A program made the position numbers and the translations under genes. Below are positions 38,701 to 51,300 of a stretch of DNA of 64,000 nt, one piece after another. The DNA comes from Ziziphus jujuba (lineage: Eukaryota > Streptophyta > Magnoliopsida > Rosales > Rhamnaceae). Within the stretch, counting starts at the first letter, position 1, and every line of letters begins with the position of its first letter. Under the pieces are notes generated by a model, which was not told the origin of the DNA, searched no databases, and was given only the letters and a program-made list of their open reading frames with translations. The stretch covers positions 31,208,501-31,272,500 of the forward strand of contig NC_083382.1 in assembly GCF_031755915.1 (NCBI RefSeq), read 5' to 3'.

Positions 38701-40467
38701 TGTAATGCAGTTGAAATGTTAGCTGTCTTCTCCAATTGAAGATTTTAAAAATTACATGAAAAAGCCAATAACCATCTACTTGCTAGTTAACTAATCATTG
38801 CTCAAACCTTCATTAAATGTTTTCGTGTAGCAAATAATCAACAAAGATTAGACAGACTGTCTATTAAACATATGCTTACCTTCACCTTCTTAATCATTTC
38901 CGGTTCAATATCTATATGATGCTCATTAACAATGTGGTCAATCATCTTCACAGACATAGTTTCATGGGACCTGTAAATTAATGTACAAAATTATTTCCTC
39001 AAAATTGAGATGAGGACAAGTTTGTGAGAAGCATTCATACGGATCTTTGATTTACTTGAGTCTTGCTCTTCCAAGGAAAACAACAACAAAAAAATAATAA
39101 TAATAAAAAGAAAAGAAAAATATACAGAGAGAAAAACATTTAACTCAAACAAGAAAGAAATGAGATAAGTCTATTCAACTATAGGAGTGAAACATTGAAA
39201 CATACCAGTTAGAGCCAGCGCTAACTTTAGGAACAAACTCTCGTTCGAACAAGTGGCTAAAAGGCCCATGGCCCACATCATGCAGAAGTCCTTGACAAAC
39301 AATAGGAGTCAGGTCATTTGAAATAGAGAGGGCATGAAGAAGGCAAAATCAGTTACCTGCAAGCTTCACTGTCTGGAAATCAAAACGATTGATATCAAGC
39401 TCCAATCCCTGCAAGAAATGCGCACATTTGACATAAACTAGTCAATATCTAAAAAAATAAATAAATAAATCAATAATCAGTATTAAGATAAAGATAATTG
39501 CAGTTATATACTTGGCAGTTTTTAAGCATTTGAACAGATTCACCAGCAAGCCAATACACCCCAAGTGAATGTTCGAATCTTGAATGCACAGCCCCGGGAT
39601 AAACCATATTTGTCAAGCCTGAAACACTTATAAAAAGTTTAAGAGAATTTATACCATAAACTCTACAATGATCAATGCAAATTGAAGCCTAGTCTACACT
39701 TCCAGTTATAGAAAACCACAAGATTGTATTTAACAGAAAACTCCAATGCAAAAGTACCAAAAAGTCAAAAAACCACCAAACAAACTCCCTAACATTCTTT
39801 GGAAAATGCTACAGAAGACTATTGGTGCAGGACGTAAATCTTAAAGTGTGGGCTATATTGACCTTTCGTAATTTTGAAATAGTACCATCTAAATACATTT
39901 CTATATATTTAACTACTTTCTTAATAATTTTACATGCAAGAAATCCTAAAGAAACATCATAAGAGACTCACCGAGCTGTTTGAGTTCACGAAGCCTGTGA
40001 GTTACAGAAATGAAATTAAACCGTTTAGTTACCTTCAAATCTTAAGCAAGAACCGGAAAAAGAAAATAATAAACAAAAAAATAAAATCATAAACGGCATT
40101 GAAGCATCAATTGAACTTGCCTCTGGAACTGCTCGGTATCAATAAACTTCAAGCAGAGCTGCAACAAATACACGAACACAGTATAGTTAACTATCAAATC
40201 TCCCAAAATTTATAATCCGGAATTTCCTCTAGAAATTACAAATAGTCTTATACATACAAAAATCCAAGCACCTTAGTTGATACAAAAACAGTGAATCAAA
40301 CACGACAAAACCAAAAAAAAGAAAAAAAAAAAGGGAAGCGAAAGTACGGGATCGAGGTAAATGTTTCCATGGACGTTATCGTGAACGTGCTTGAAAAATC
40401 TGACGTCGTGGTAGGAAGAGAAATTGTGGAGATGAGCCAGTGATACATCGCCATTATAAGCTCCCAT
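35798..40467 (-). CDS. VEN4: HD-domain dNTP triphosphohydrolase, SAMHD1/VEN4-like
   Basis: Nineteen exons from 40,348-40,467 down to 35,798-35,899, giving 470 residues with every junction in phase. The others are 40,121-158, 39,972-994, 39,512-618, 39,357-408, 39,206-290, 38,880-970, 38,477-515, 38,277-344, 38,086-148, 37,880-935, 37,693-766, 37,442-534, 37,226-327, 37,062-142, 36,879-970, 36,710-725 and 36,006-116. The HD metal site is complete: His77 (SRFEHSLG), His117-Asp118 (LLHDVGHG) and an Asp in NGIDVDKFDYIVRD. Animal SAMHD1 hydrolyses dNTPs; Arabidopsis VENOSA4 affects dNTP balance and chloroplast development. It ends in a basic tail (EKKKRRL). Oddities: exons of 16 and 23 bases, and intron 2 uses a GC donor (AG|GCAAGT). 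It is head to head with the PSA3-like gene. Family certain; symbol by similarity. Confidence 0.94.
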
Positions 40468-41175
40468 GGTTTTTTTTTTGAGCTTTCAGTCTTCTTTCAG
40501 AGCCGCACGGAGAAAAAGGGAAAGTGAGAGAGTCGGAGGAGAGCTCAGAGCTTAGAGACGAAGCAGGAAAGAATAGCGAATCAATAAAGTAACGAATAAA
40601 TCCATATAAATTATCTTTTCTAAAGTATAAAAGGAAACTTCTGAGTTACGAAAATTGGGGTTTTTGATGGGATTGTGCGGGAAAAAAAGAAGAGAAGAGT
40701 GCACCAGGTAGAGTGACTGCAAAGTGTACAGTTGGAGTGGAAAGGAATAAAATGTTTAATTAATTAATTGGAAAAAAAATTTATTCCTAATTAATTGGAA
40801 AGGTTGGATAAAAAGGAAAAATTAAATTAAATTAATTGGGGAGGGCGTGCGTTATGCCTGGCATTTTCGTTTTGTATTGCCGCCAAATGCCCGTGGAGAA
40901 AGTGGGTTTATTTAATTATTTATTTACGTTGGGGACGGCAATTTGAAGCCATTGAAAAAATATTTGATTGGACAAAAAGATGTGATAAGGCCCGAACGGA
41001 CGTATATCGGGTTTTGGGCTGACCGAAAACCCATAAACACGCACACAGAGTTCTTAGTTCTTATACTGTAAAGTGCAAAGTAGACAATTATTTCTCAATT
41101 CGGATAAACGTATATAAATGAGAGGCTATTAATAATCAACGAGATTAACTTCCTCTTTTTCTTTTCCCTACAGCA
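40468..41175. promoter_or_regulatory. Shared 708-bp head-to-head promoter (VEN4-like / PSA3-like)
   Basis: The two genes diverge from this spacer. On the plus side TATATAAA at 41,111-41,118 lies 58 bases before the PSA3-like ATG. A TGGGC core in GTTTTGGGCTGACC lies near 41,010, with a GGCCCG motif near 40,990. The purine-rich run at 40,500-40,560 is likely the dNTPase leader. Co-regulation is an inference from layout. Confidence 0.5.
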
Positions 41176-42288
41176 ATGGTGGTGGTCACATCCACTTCAT
41201 CTTCTCTGCAATCCCAAATCTTCACCGCCAAAAGCCCTTTCTCTAACCTCCTGTGCAAGCCCATCTCTCCTACTTCTCTGCTATTTCTCCATCAGGTCTA
41301 TGGCAACCTCACAGGACCCAGATGGTCCAGAACACCACCGCAAAACTCCAATGGGGTTTTGTCTGTTCGAGCATACATTGAAAACCCAAACTCCTTCTCC
41401 AATTTCGCTAACAGGGTTATCGGCGCTCTCCCTGTTATTGGTCTTGTAGCTAGAATTTTAAACGACGAAGGTGGTCTTGGCGGTGACATTATTGATTTTG
41501 CAGAGTTTCGAAGGAGAGTGGGAAAGAAGTGCTCGGTTACTGACTCTAGAGCTTTTTATGAATTCCAAGATCGACGAGGCCGGGTAACCATATTTATTGT
41601 TGTTTTTCATTTTAAAATTGGAATATATATATGTGTATATAGTGTAGAAAATTTACTATTTTGTTCTTGCTCTGTGTTTTTGATTGCTGCTAGGCAGGGG
41701 ATCCTCTGTATGTTCTGTTATGCTGTTGGCTTGCCGCAGCTGGTGCTGGTCTTCTCAAATCTGAGGAGATTTTGGAAGGGGTGGCAAGGTTGAGGATTTC
41801 AAATGATATTGAATTTGAAGAGGAGACTTTCTTGGCCTCCATGAATGAGGCTAAAGAGGTTGGTTTAAGGAAATATCAAATATGCTTCAAATGCCCAAAT
41901 TCCTTTATTATTACTAATTTATATTTAAGGTTCTTGAAAATTAGAAGCATCTTTTTAAATGCTGCAGAGACGTGCCAAGCTAAAGGCTTCTACTCCAACC
42001 ATTCCCATGGAGATTCGCGTTGAGAAAGCACTTCAAGCTATTTATATCTGTTGCTTTGGGAAGGACCCTATAGAGGAAGAAGACGAAAGGCTTCTGAATA
42101 TTATGCTTTGTGCTGTTTTCCCATCTGTCCAGCAGACTGAGATTCAGAGGCTTGTAAAAAATCAGGCAGAGAAAGTAGCTCGAGGCGGTGAAATGGACAT
42201 TGTTCCAGAGCCTAAGCCTCTAACAAAAGAAGCTGTTGAGATGCAAATGAAGGATCTCCAATTCCTTAAACAAAGTAAAGATGTTTGA
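41176..42288 (+). CDS. PSA3: Chloroplast photosystem I assembly factor PSA3-like
   Basis: Three exons: 41,176-41,583, 41,694-41,858 and 41,968-42,288, giving 297 residues. The first ~65 residues are Ser/Thr/Pro-rich with few acids, as in a chloroplast transit peptide. The mature part has NRVIGALPVIGLVARIL, DFAEFRRRVGKKC, a hydrophobic stretch YVLLCCWLAAAGAGLLKSEE, and a long Glu/Lys-rich helical C-terminus ending KDLQFLKQSKDV. This fits my memory of PSA3 (Arabidopsis At3g55250, PDE329), a stroma-facing thylakoid protein that helps assemble photosystem I. The acceptor for exon 2 could be 41,694 or four bases later; only 41,694 keeps frame. Function is by family recall, not by a catalytic motif. 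Confidence 0.82.
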
Positions 42289-42363
42289 ATTCAAGACGAT
42301 GAAAATTGAGTTTTAAGTGCTGAATTTTTTTTTACTTTTAAACGTTGCACACAGCCTCACTGT

Positions 42364-42396
<33 letters not shown>

Positions 42397-42629
42397 TTCC
42401 ATAATCAATAGCATGCTAGGATAAAACTGGGTCTACAGACCAACAAGTTATATGCATGTTTGATCAGAGCATGGGACATGAGTCCACTCGTTTTTCCTTA
42501 CATAACGCTTAGAACAATTAAAAAACATACATCATTGAAATGCATAAGCATCTCTCTGATTTTTATTATGCCTCCACAGTCAAGAGACTCAAAACGTAAT
42601 ATTTATTCGCACAACAGAAAAGCACAGAA
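42289..42629. other. Tail-to-tail spacer, PSA3-like / FDH
   Basis: This 341-base spacer carries the 3' ends of both genes and a (TAG)11 microsatellite at 42,364-42,396. No further gene is seen. Confidence 0.7.
42364..42396 (+). repeat. (TAG)11 microsatellite
   Basis: Perfect trinucleotide tract in the 3' region of the PSA3-like gene, about 75 bases after its stop. Confidence 0.95.
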
Positions 42630-45600
42630 TCATCTGTATTGACTTGCTAGTTCACCCTCCTTCACAATGTAGTTCTGTGCGGGGAATTCTTCTCCCTTGA
42701 AGTACCTCTCAAGCATATCCTTAACTCCAGCAGCATATCGGAGCTGCAAACAATTACAATTTTATATTTTGGTTTGAAGTTGTTGCAAGAGGAACAAAAT
42801 GAAGTGATAACAAAAAGGCAAACCAAAAAAAAAAAGTGCAAAATATAAATGTACCTGTGCATCAATTGTTGTCCCTGAAATATGGGGCGTCATAGCTTGG
42901 TTTGGCATGTAACGCCATGGATGGTCCTTAGGAGCTGGTTGTGGATACCAAACGTCACCGCTATATCCTGGACAATCAGATAAATAAAAATGCAACCATC
43001 AACAGTAGCCCAAACAGGACACTTACGCCGATTTCTCTCTTCGACTGAGTAATGAACAAGTAGATGCCTGCACACTCTTCGCAGGGTCCTTACTGACAGT
43101 TATATATTGTTATTCATTATATGTTTGAACACTCTTAAGAACCAATGGACAGGGCCTTTAAGAGGATGTCGGAGAGACGCATAAAACTTGACACAAATTT
43201 TCAAATTTTCAAATTTTTAAGATCTAATGTTAAATCATAGTTGTCAGCACCAATGCAGGCTACCTTGTTAACCTAATGTATGCCAGTCCCATAATTTCCA
43301 AACAGGATTACTATACTATATTATATGCCTCAGAAGAAAGGTGCCATATTCTCAAAAATTCCAGAATGTTTGGCCATTACTCAGTTACCTGCAATGTGCC
43401 CACTGGAGCAAGCGTCAGCAACTGCTTGTGTATCCATGATTGCCCCTCGAGCATTGTTAACAATCAGGACTCCCTTCTTACACTTTGCAATTCTATCCTT
43501 GTCAAACAACCCTCTGAGCCACAAGATCAAGATTCTAGTAAGTTTGATTCACAACATAAAATTGGAATATCACAACTGATCATAAGTCAGACATAAACAT
43601 TTAACAGCGGATTTAGCGCCCAATTCATCAGAAGCCCTTTTTATATGTCAAATGCTGACTTGGACATCTTATCAGTGCAGAAAGAAACTAAGTGAAACTG
43701 GAGTTTAGCTCTCTTTGACTGCAGTCAAAATCTATAAACATGGGGCAGACTTCCATCTGTCAAGAAAGTACCCTTAAACAATGACACTCTAGGTTCAAAC
43801 TCATCCTATAACCATTTATACAAAGAAGCAACAAATTTTAACACCGAAATAGATAGCAATGGCATCCACTGGAAGATGAGTATTAGGATGAATACCTTGT
43901 TTTGTCGGTAAGAGGAGTGTTGATAACAATTACATCGCACTTTGGAAGCATTGCATCAAGATCCTCCTCAAACTTTGCCCCAATTTGGTTTTCCAGTTCT
44001 GGATCCATCTTGATTCTATCGTGATACAGAAGATTACAGTTAAAAGGTTTCAACCTCTGAAGTAAAAGCCTGCCAATACGTCCACAGCCAACAGTTCCAA
44101 CAGTCTTTCCTTCCAGATCATAAGCTCTGTAAGCAATACCAGCAACATTCCATTCCCCACTAATAACCTGATGATGTCCAGGTAAGAAGTTCCTGACAAG
44201 AATGAGGATCCTCATGAGCTCGTCTTCTGCGACTGACACCACATTGCTTCCTGTGACCTCTGCAACTGTTAATTTTGCAGCAGCAGCAGCATTCAGATCA
44301 ATATGATCAGAACCAATTCCAGCTGTAAGAAGTAGCTGCAAATTTTTGGCCTTTTTGATCCTTTCTGCCGTAACATAGGCAGGATGAAAGGGTGTGGTTA
44401 TGAGAACGTGGAGATCTTCAATGTGTTTTTCAAGTTCTGTATTAAGGGCCACACCAAAGGAGGACAATGAATCAGTTCAATCCTTCAGCAAACTGACACA
44501 CACAATAACATAAAATGAAGTACTGCTGCCAATCAGCAAACGAAAATAGTTTTTGACATGTATTTCATGACCATTTTTCATTTCCCATTAAGTGCTAAAA
44601 TCATTTCAGTTTCAGAATTTTTTTCCATCTCTAATAACACGGTTCCTTGACAATTATGTGTCAAGACAACTCCACAATGTTGGGAATTCAACCAAACCAA
44701 CTATTGGAAAGTTAGTCATATCACTATGCAGATCAATGGTGACATGATCATTGATTCATGTTTAAGATGAGACACATAACAGACTACAAAAGGTAATATG
44801 TGTCTATATACCAACCAGAGTTTGGTCCTTCTTTGTCATCAGTGACAATATACTGGTGGCCTTGTGATTCCAGCCATTCACGTATGCCCAATGCTCCCTC
44901 CACACAACCAACAAAATTGGGGTTCAGTTTAGCATACTCATTGGCCTTGTAGAAAACCCCAACAATCTTTTTGCTGCCAGGAGAAGCCTGCAATTTACAG
45001 AGTGAGGGAGAGAAAGACGTTACAACAATAATTACTTGAGAAAAACGAACTTTAGTTTTATAACATGACAAAAACTCACATGAACACAAACACGCTATCA
45101 GTTCACCAAAAACAGCAGAGAAATGAAAATGGTATGCAGAAATATTTCCCCAAACTGTAAAGATACAAATCAGCTTCTATTTTATGGCTATCTTCTTGGA
45201 CGCAGAGAAAGTAGGATAAGTCTATCATTTTACTTTAAAATTACAATAAATTCTGAAAACATTAGCCTCAGGATAAATACGAGTCCCTTCAGTTTTAAAA
45301 ATCTGCTTTTGCCACATTACTTCTACGATCACCCGCAAAGAGTGAAGCTCGGTCGTTTTCCCAACAAATTTAAAGACTATTAACTCAAACAAACAAAATT
45401 AAAAAAAAAAAAAAAAATCCCCATTTTTCAATCTTCATAAAAATGTAAATGCCATTGTTACCATATTGGCTTGGTGGTGAACCAGTAGGGCAGTCTACAA
45501 ATACTGAAGTAAGCCTATGGAATCACTTCCGCCCATGGAACCTATGTATGACTCAGGCGGCCTAAGCCAAACCTTTTGAGTCCATTTTCATGGACCACGA

Positions 45601-46063
45601 CGATGAGACAGAAAGATACAGACACGTGGCAGTCAACACATTCACCCTTGTGACGTGCCGAACCCACCAACCATATGATCATCGTAATCAACCACGTCAC
45701 ACAGTGGTTCAGATCCTGGCCGTCCAATTGTTTGTCCGAGAGCACACATCACACATGCGTGAACGATCATCCAACGGGAGATTTTTTTTTTTTTTTAAAT
45801 TTTTTTTTTTCTTCTTCGAAGTGTCAATTCCTCAACAAGATTTTCTCACAGAGCAAGAAAGCTCGTGATTATACAGTTTAACCACGTCAAAATTTACGGA
45901 CTAAAAAAAAAAAAACTTGATGCAGTAGTAGACGCTGATTATATATCAAGCAGAGGAAGAAGAATTGCTTACATGGAGTTCTCTACTGAAGGTCGTCGGT
46001 AATACTGGACTCTCCGACGAAGAAATAGCTCGAACAGCAGTCGCAGCCACACGCTTCATCGCC

Positions 46064-46065
<2 letters not shown>
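42630..46065 (-). CDS. FDH: NAD-dependent formate dehydrogenase, mitochondrial
   Basis: Six exons: 45,973-46,065, 44,816-44,987, 43,896-44,436, 43,389-43,513, 42,855-42,967 and 42,630-42,743, giving 385 residues, the usual plant length. FDH oxidises formate to CO2 with NAD+. The N-terminal ~30 residues ([17 protein letters not shown]) form an Arg-rich mitochondrial presequence. The D-2-hydroxyacid dehydrogenase fold shows the formate-side [14 protein letters not shown], the Rossmann motif GTVGCGRIG (Gly205-Gly210), a conserved ARGAIMD, and catalytic His339 in TPHISGTT. It ends ELASQYR, like other plant FDHs. All introns are GT-AG. Plant FDH is induced by stress and one-carbon load; nothing in this sequence shows that directly. 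Confidence 0.97.

Positions 46066-46066
<1 letters not shown>

Positions 46067-46098
<32 letters not shown>
46067..46098 (-). repeat. (GA)n tract directly before the FDH start codon
   Basis: On the coding strand about fifteen GA units end a few bases before the ATG at 46,065, so the repeat is in the 5' leader. GA repeats in leaders can bind BPC/GAGA-type factors; that is general knowledge, not shown here. Confidence 0.85.
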
Positions 46099-46101
<3 letters not shown>

Positions 46102-46192
46102 GACTAAATTAGAACGGAAAAATTAATTTCAGGCACTCTGTGTGAGAATTAAAACCCTCTTTGCTATCCGCAATTTAGAGCAAGACTGACCA

Positions 46193-46200
46193 ATTTTATA
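46193..46200 (-). promoter_or_regulatory. Possible TATA box of FDH
   Basis: TATAAAAT on the minus strand, 128 bases before the FDH ATG. A CCACGTGT G-box-like motif lies further up near 46,345. Confidence 0.45.
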
Positions 46201-48393
46201 AGCAAAAGAAACGCAGTTTCGAATCACTGTTTCTGTGTCGTCTTCTTGGGCTCAACGAGACGTCTAGACGGAGGGCTCTTTTGACTTTCCCTCTTGTGTT
46301 TTTGTCTTTTTTCTACTTAGTCCGGTACTTCATCATGCATGTTAGCCACGTGTTCCATTTCTGAACACCGTCAGATCTGTGCTAAGAATGCTTCGGTAAC
46401 GTCCACCTCGGGTAGGATGTAAGTGAGGTTGTCTTTACCTTATTATTGCTCTATTCAAAATCGTGGCAAATTCCAATTCGTCTTTCGCTTCATTTTTACT
46501 TGCACTCGGCGGCTCGGGAAAGTTAATGGGACCCGCACTTTGGTCTTACTTTGTGGATTGTAATTGGTTATCAATCTGATCGCCTTACGTGGCTGAAACA
46601 TGCGTGGATAAGGATGTGGATGGGGAATATGGAAGAAAAAATTGAAAAATGTTATCCCTCGTATAAAAAAAAAAAACACAATTTGAATTTGTTGAACAAA
46701 CTCAAAAACAATTTGTTAATTAATTTATTAAATATTAATATGATGAACATGATTATAACTGAGTAATTAATATGTTTAATTTGAAATTGACACGAAATTA
46801 AACTATCATTTAAAAATTTAAAACATTAATAAATAAATAAAATTTTTAATATATAATAACAATAATTTGTTAAAATACTTGAAAAGGGATTAGCATTGAT
46901 AAACATCTACTAATAGCTTTTGTTTTTTTTTTTTTTTTTCTTTTATCACAATTTTGAGGGATGGGGAAGGTTTTTATACAAGTTGACTGGTAGACGGTTT
47001 GAACTTAAACTTAGAAATATATTATAAAAGTATGAATTTGAATTATGGGGATATAAAGATTTGGAATGATTTGTAATGTTAAAAAAAAAAAGACATGTTT
47101 AACGGTTTTACTATTAAACTAAATCTAAAAATCCAACTAGACACAACTGTTAACACAAATTGCCCAGCTTTAAATAATAAATAGGTTGATATAACTGTAA
47201 ACATAAATTACCACTCCATTGATGATGCATCATCAATGGATTTTACATGCTAATAAAACCATTTAATAGGCTATCATTTAAGATTTAGTTTTTTCATATT
47301 AGGTTTTTAATTTTTAAAATAAAAAAATATTAAATACAATTAATTAATTTTATCAAACCATTATACCATTATGAATACGACTAATCATAATTATTACTGA
47401 TGAGAAAACTCATAAAACACAATGATGTAAGTGGCAGTAGTTATCTAGGGAAGGTGTATGGAGCCGCCAACATCTATTCGGCTTATCTGGTGAAGGAGCG
47501 GCCCATGGTTGAGCCATCTAGGCCCAATTAATGGGCCCCATCTCTGTCCATAGTGAAAAATAAAGTGTCCGATTTGATCATTCCAATTTAATCATCAGCA
47601 GATTCTACCAACACGACAATTTAATACTAAAACCATTCAGCACATCTTCAGGTACAGAGTTATTTTCAAAAAGAAAAAAAAATACATTTAGGATATATTT
47701 TTTAAAATTAGATTTTTAATTTTTAAAAATAAAAGTATTAAATTCCGCTGTTTAGTATTTTATCAAATCAGCATTGATTTAATTAAGAATGATAATAACA
47801 GGCAGTGATGTTAAATAGCAAAACTCAGGGTAGGATAGTAAAGGCTTTCGGAGCCGTCAAGAACAATTTGGGCCTACAGCGTGAAGTGTGGTCACTGCAG
47901 TCCATGATTTTAACTTCACTGGCACAGGCCCATCTTACCTATGACCATAGTCATAAGAAAACAATATTATTAATAAAATAAAATATAAAATTTGGAATAT
48001 AAAATGTTTAGATAACAGTAAAACCAGTGGAAATTTAAAATTTTATAAAAAAATAAAAAAAATTTATATTTGAATAATTTAAAAAGTAAATTTATAAATT
48101 CAAATAAAAAATAAATTTTATAATATGAAAAACAGATTCTATTAAAAAATATTATTTTTAAAATTTCTAAAAAAATTAATATTATATATTTTTTTAAATA
48201 TAATTTTATCGTTTAATTTTAATATATAAATATTTTTAATTATTTATAAATTTTATTTTTTTCTATAACCAAACACCCCGGTGAAATTGGCGGCGCTTTT
48301 TCGTTAGCGTTACTTATTTTTGGGTTTCATAATTATAATTTGGTGGCTCTCCGGTTGAAGTTTCCAGAGATTCAAAGAGTGTGGAGGACAGAG
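46201..48393. promoter_or_regulatory. Head-to-head spacer FDH / farnesyltransferase beta
   Basis: This 2.2-kb spacer has no gene. Near 47,495-47,540 there are several GGCCC/GGGCC cores (GCGGCCCATGG, TAGGCCCAAT, ATGGGCCCCA), and more at 47,870-47,935. They are site II-like and probably belong to the farnesyltransferase promoter. The two GGCCC clusters lie in two loosely similar segments (about 47,280-47,560 and 47,690-47,950), each starting with TTTTTAATTTTTAAAA and containing GGAGCCG(C/T)CAA, so the region may be an old local duplication. The rest is AT-rich. Confidence 0.45.
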
Positions 48394-51300
48394 ATGGAAG
48401 CGAGGGAGTCTCAGGTGGCAACGGTGTCTCAGCGGGAGCAATTGATGGTGGAGAGTAAGGTGTTTCAGATCTACACTATGTTCGCCGATCTTCCCCGCAA
48501 CGCTCAATCGCTCATGTAAACCCCCAATTTCAATTTTTTTTTTTTGTATTTAATTATTTAAAAGTTTTATTGATTTGGAGTTTGATTTTGATTTTGATTT
48601 TTTAGGTTGGAACTTCAGCGTGATAACCACTCGGAGTATCTTAACCGAGGTTTAAGACAACTTGGCCCTGCATTTTGTGTTTTGGATGCCAAGTAACTTT
48701 CCTTACCTTTCAGACTATGCTTGTATTCAATAATAATACCAAATTAATTATTGCTTCAATAGCTTTTGGTGCTAATGTTCTTATTGTAGATTAAGTCAAA
48801 AACTATCAGAGAGGAAGAAAAATTAAAGTTTTTTATTTATTTATTTATTTATTTATTTTAATTTTTAACGCAATGATTAAATTTTTCTTTAGTGCCAATT
48901 TGTTAATATGTGCTTATGGTTTTCAGTCGACCTTGGCTTTGCTATTGGACCCTGCACTCGTTGGCACTACTGGGGGAGTCCGTTGATGCTGAACTGGAAA
49001 GCAGCACCATTGATTTCCTTAGCCGTTGTCAGGTATGTCAAATTTCAAGTCTTTCATCACTAATTTGATGTTTAGAAGTATATTTTTTCTCTTGATTATT
49101 GTCTTGGTCTTCTGTTATACTTGTAGGATTCAAGTGGTGGATATGGTGGTGGACCTGGTCAGGCAAGTAAATGATCCATATAGTGATAATGATTTTGCCG
49201 TTTTTGATATTATATCTTGTGGAATATTGTTGCCATTGGCAAAAACAAAAACAATAAATAATTAATGATATGAGTGGGGGAAAAGAAAGTTTTTATTTTT
49301 ATTTTTATTTCTATTTTTTATCAACTTCTACTAAGTTCTTAAGGACTTGTTCTCAATGATTAGTCGTGTTTGATTTATCCTTAGGATCTAGAAGATGAAT
49401 TAGTTTCTAATCAATGATCAATAATTCTAGTTACTGTTTTCCTTAGTTGCCTCATCTTGCAACGACATATGCTGCTGTCAATTCGCTTGTTACTCTAGGC
49501 AGTCATAAAGCTTTATCATCAATCAATAGGTGGTCAGTCTATGCCTCTTCTGTGTAACTAGCCTTTTATTTGTTTTCTATAAAAAAGCCTCATCAGAAAG
49601 TGACTAAACCTGGTGTTTTCAAATTATTTTTTACAGAGATAATTTGTATGCATTTCTGCTTCGCATGAAGCAGCCAAGTGGAGGTTTCAGGTGTGACATT
49701 GCATTAGTTTTTATTGTTTTATAATTTGAAATTAGAAACTGATCTGTTACTGCACTTGCATAGTAAAGTTTCTTCAGGATTTACTTTGTTATTGAATATG
49801 TTTTTGTTTCTTATTTCTTCACTTACTTTAAAGATATATGCATGTAGAATGAATCTTTTAGCATCCTTACATCATGAATTTTAATGTCATTGAGTGCTTT
49901 TCCACCAGAATGCATGATGCTGGAGAAGTTGATGTTCGGGCTTGCTACACTGCCATATCTGTAAGTTAGTCCCTCTATGTTGGGGATTGCATATACGTGC
50001 ATGCATGCTTACATACATGCTCACTATCACGTGTGTATGTTTTTTTTTTTAACAAAGCCTACTTGTGTCCTTGTGTGATTGTTTGGAAATTCCCACTTTA
50101 GCTGCAAATACAGCACCTTTTTTATGGGTAGCTTCTCAACCTACAGTATCAAATGTTCTGACTTGGCTATCATATCAAAGGCAAGAACAGAACAATCATT
50201 TTGTCTTAAGTAGCTATATCTTTTTTTTGGGACTGTTTTGGACCGTTAGGATGGGGAATGGGGATGGCGTTAAAGTAATAGCCATATGACCAACATCAGT
50301 TCGTCTTGGTCCTCTACTGCCTTCCATAGCCTTGAGAACATCTTAATGCCTGTTCTTACACAATCCTCATTGTTTTAAAGCTGTGATTGACTATTTTGTC
50401 TTCCTACTTCATAAATTCAGTTGGTTTTTGGTATGTGCCTTCCTTGGGGATGCATGGTAAATAGATTTTGTCACAAGGGTTGATTCAGACATTTTCTACT
50501 AAGTCTACATGTACTATACGTACAATATTTGGTTCTTTTTGTGAATTTCTTTTGTTTACAACAATGACTACCTGCTTGCTCAATTTTCCTTAAGAAAATC
50601 TTCTTATTTGATCAGGCTGCAAGTATTCTAAACATTTTGGATGAAGAACTGACTCAGAATGTTGGAAATTACATTGTAAGGTTGGTCTCCATTAGTTTTT
50701 TATTCTGGTTTTCCTTGTAATTTTCTTATGGCCATGTTAAGTCTTTGGCCCTTGTCCTACCTCATCAATATGAGGCTTTGAAGCATATCATGTAAGATGC
50801 TTTTTTGTTGATTTCCCACATCTGCCAGGATCATTTGTTCCCTCCTTCCTTCTCCCTACTCTTTTGTTTATGTTTCAATTATAAAGTAGGTTCCATTAGT
50901 TATTGTTCTGGTTTGGCGAGATTGGCCTTGTTTAATAAAAAAACTCTTGGCTGTCCTTTTACAAGTGACCATTTCCATGTTGCATATCATGGGTAATGGT
51001 TTCGTTTCTGCTTCTAAGTTTCTGTCTTTCGGTATTTCCTAATTAGTTTGAAGAGTTTGAAATTGCTTTGTCTGAAATTGCTCTGCAGTTGTCAAACTTA
51101 TGAAGGTGGAATTGCTGGGGAGCCTGGTTCTGAAGCTCATGGTGGGTATGTTATTACAAATTTACTTAATTTCTCTTTTTCTATGTATATATATGTTTAC
51201 AATATAAATATGTCATCTCTCTTAATTCTAGATGATGAAGCGTGAAGCTAGACTGGAAATTTAGAAGTTCAGTACTCCTTGAGCAAGTGTAAAACAGTAC

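Noticed and set aside
43276..43596. Plus-strand 106-codon frame in FDH
   Set aside because: Antisense to FDH exon 4 and adjoining introns; no independent support.
48310..48507. Minus-strand frame at the FTB start
   Set aside because: Antisense of FTB exon 1 with His/Leu-rich, low-complexity content.
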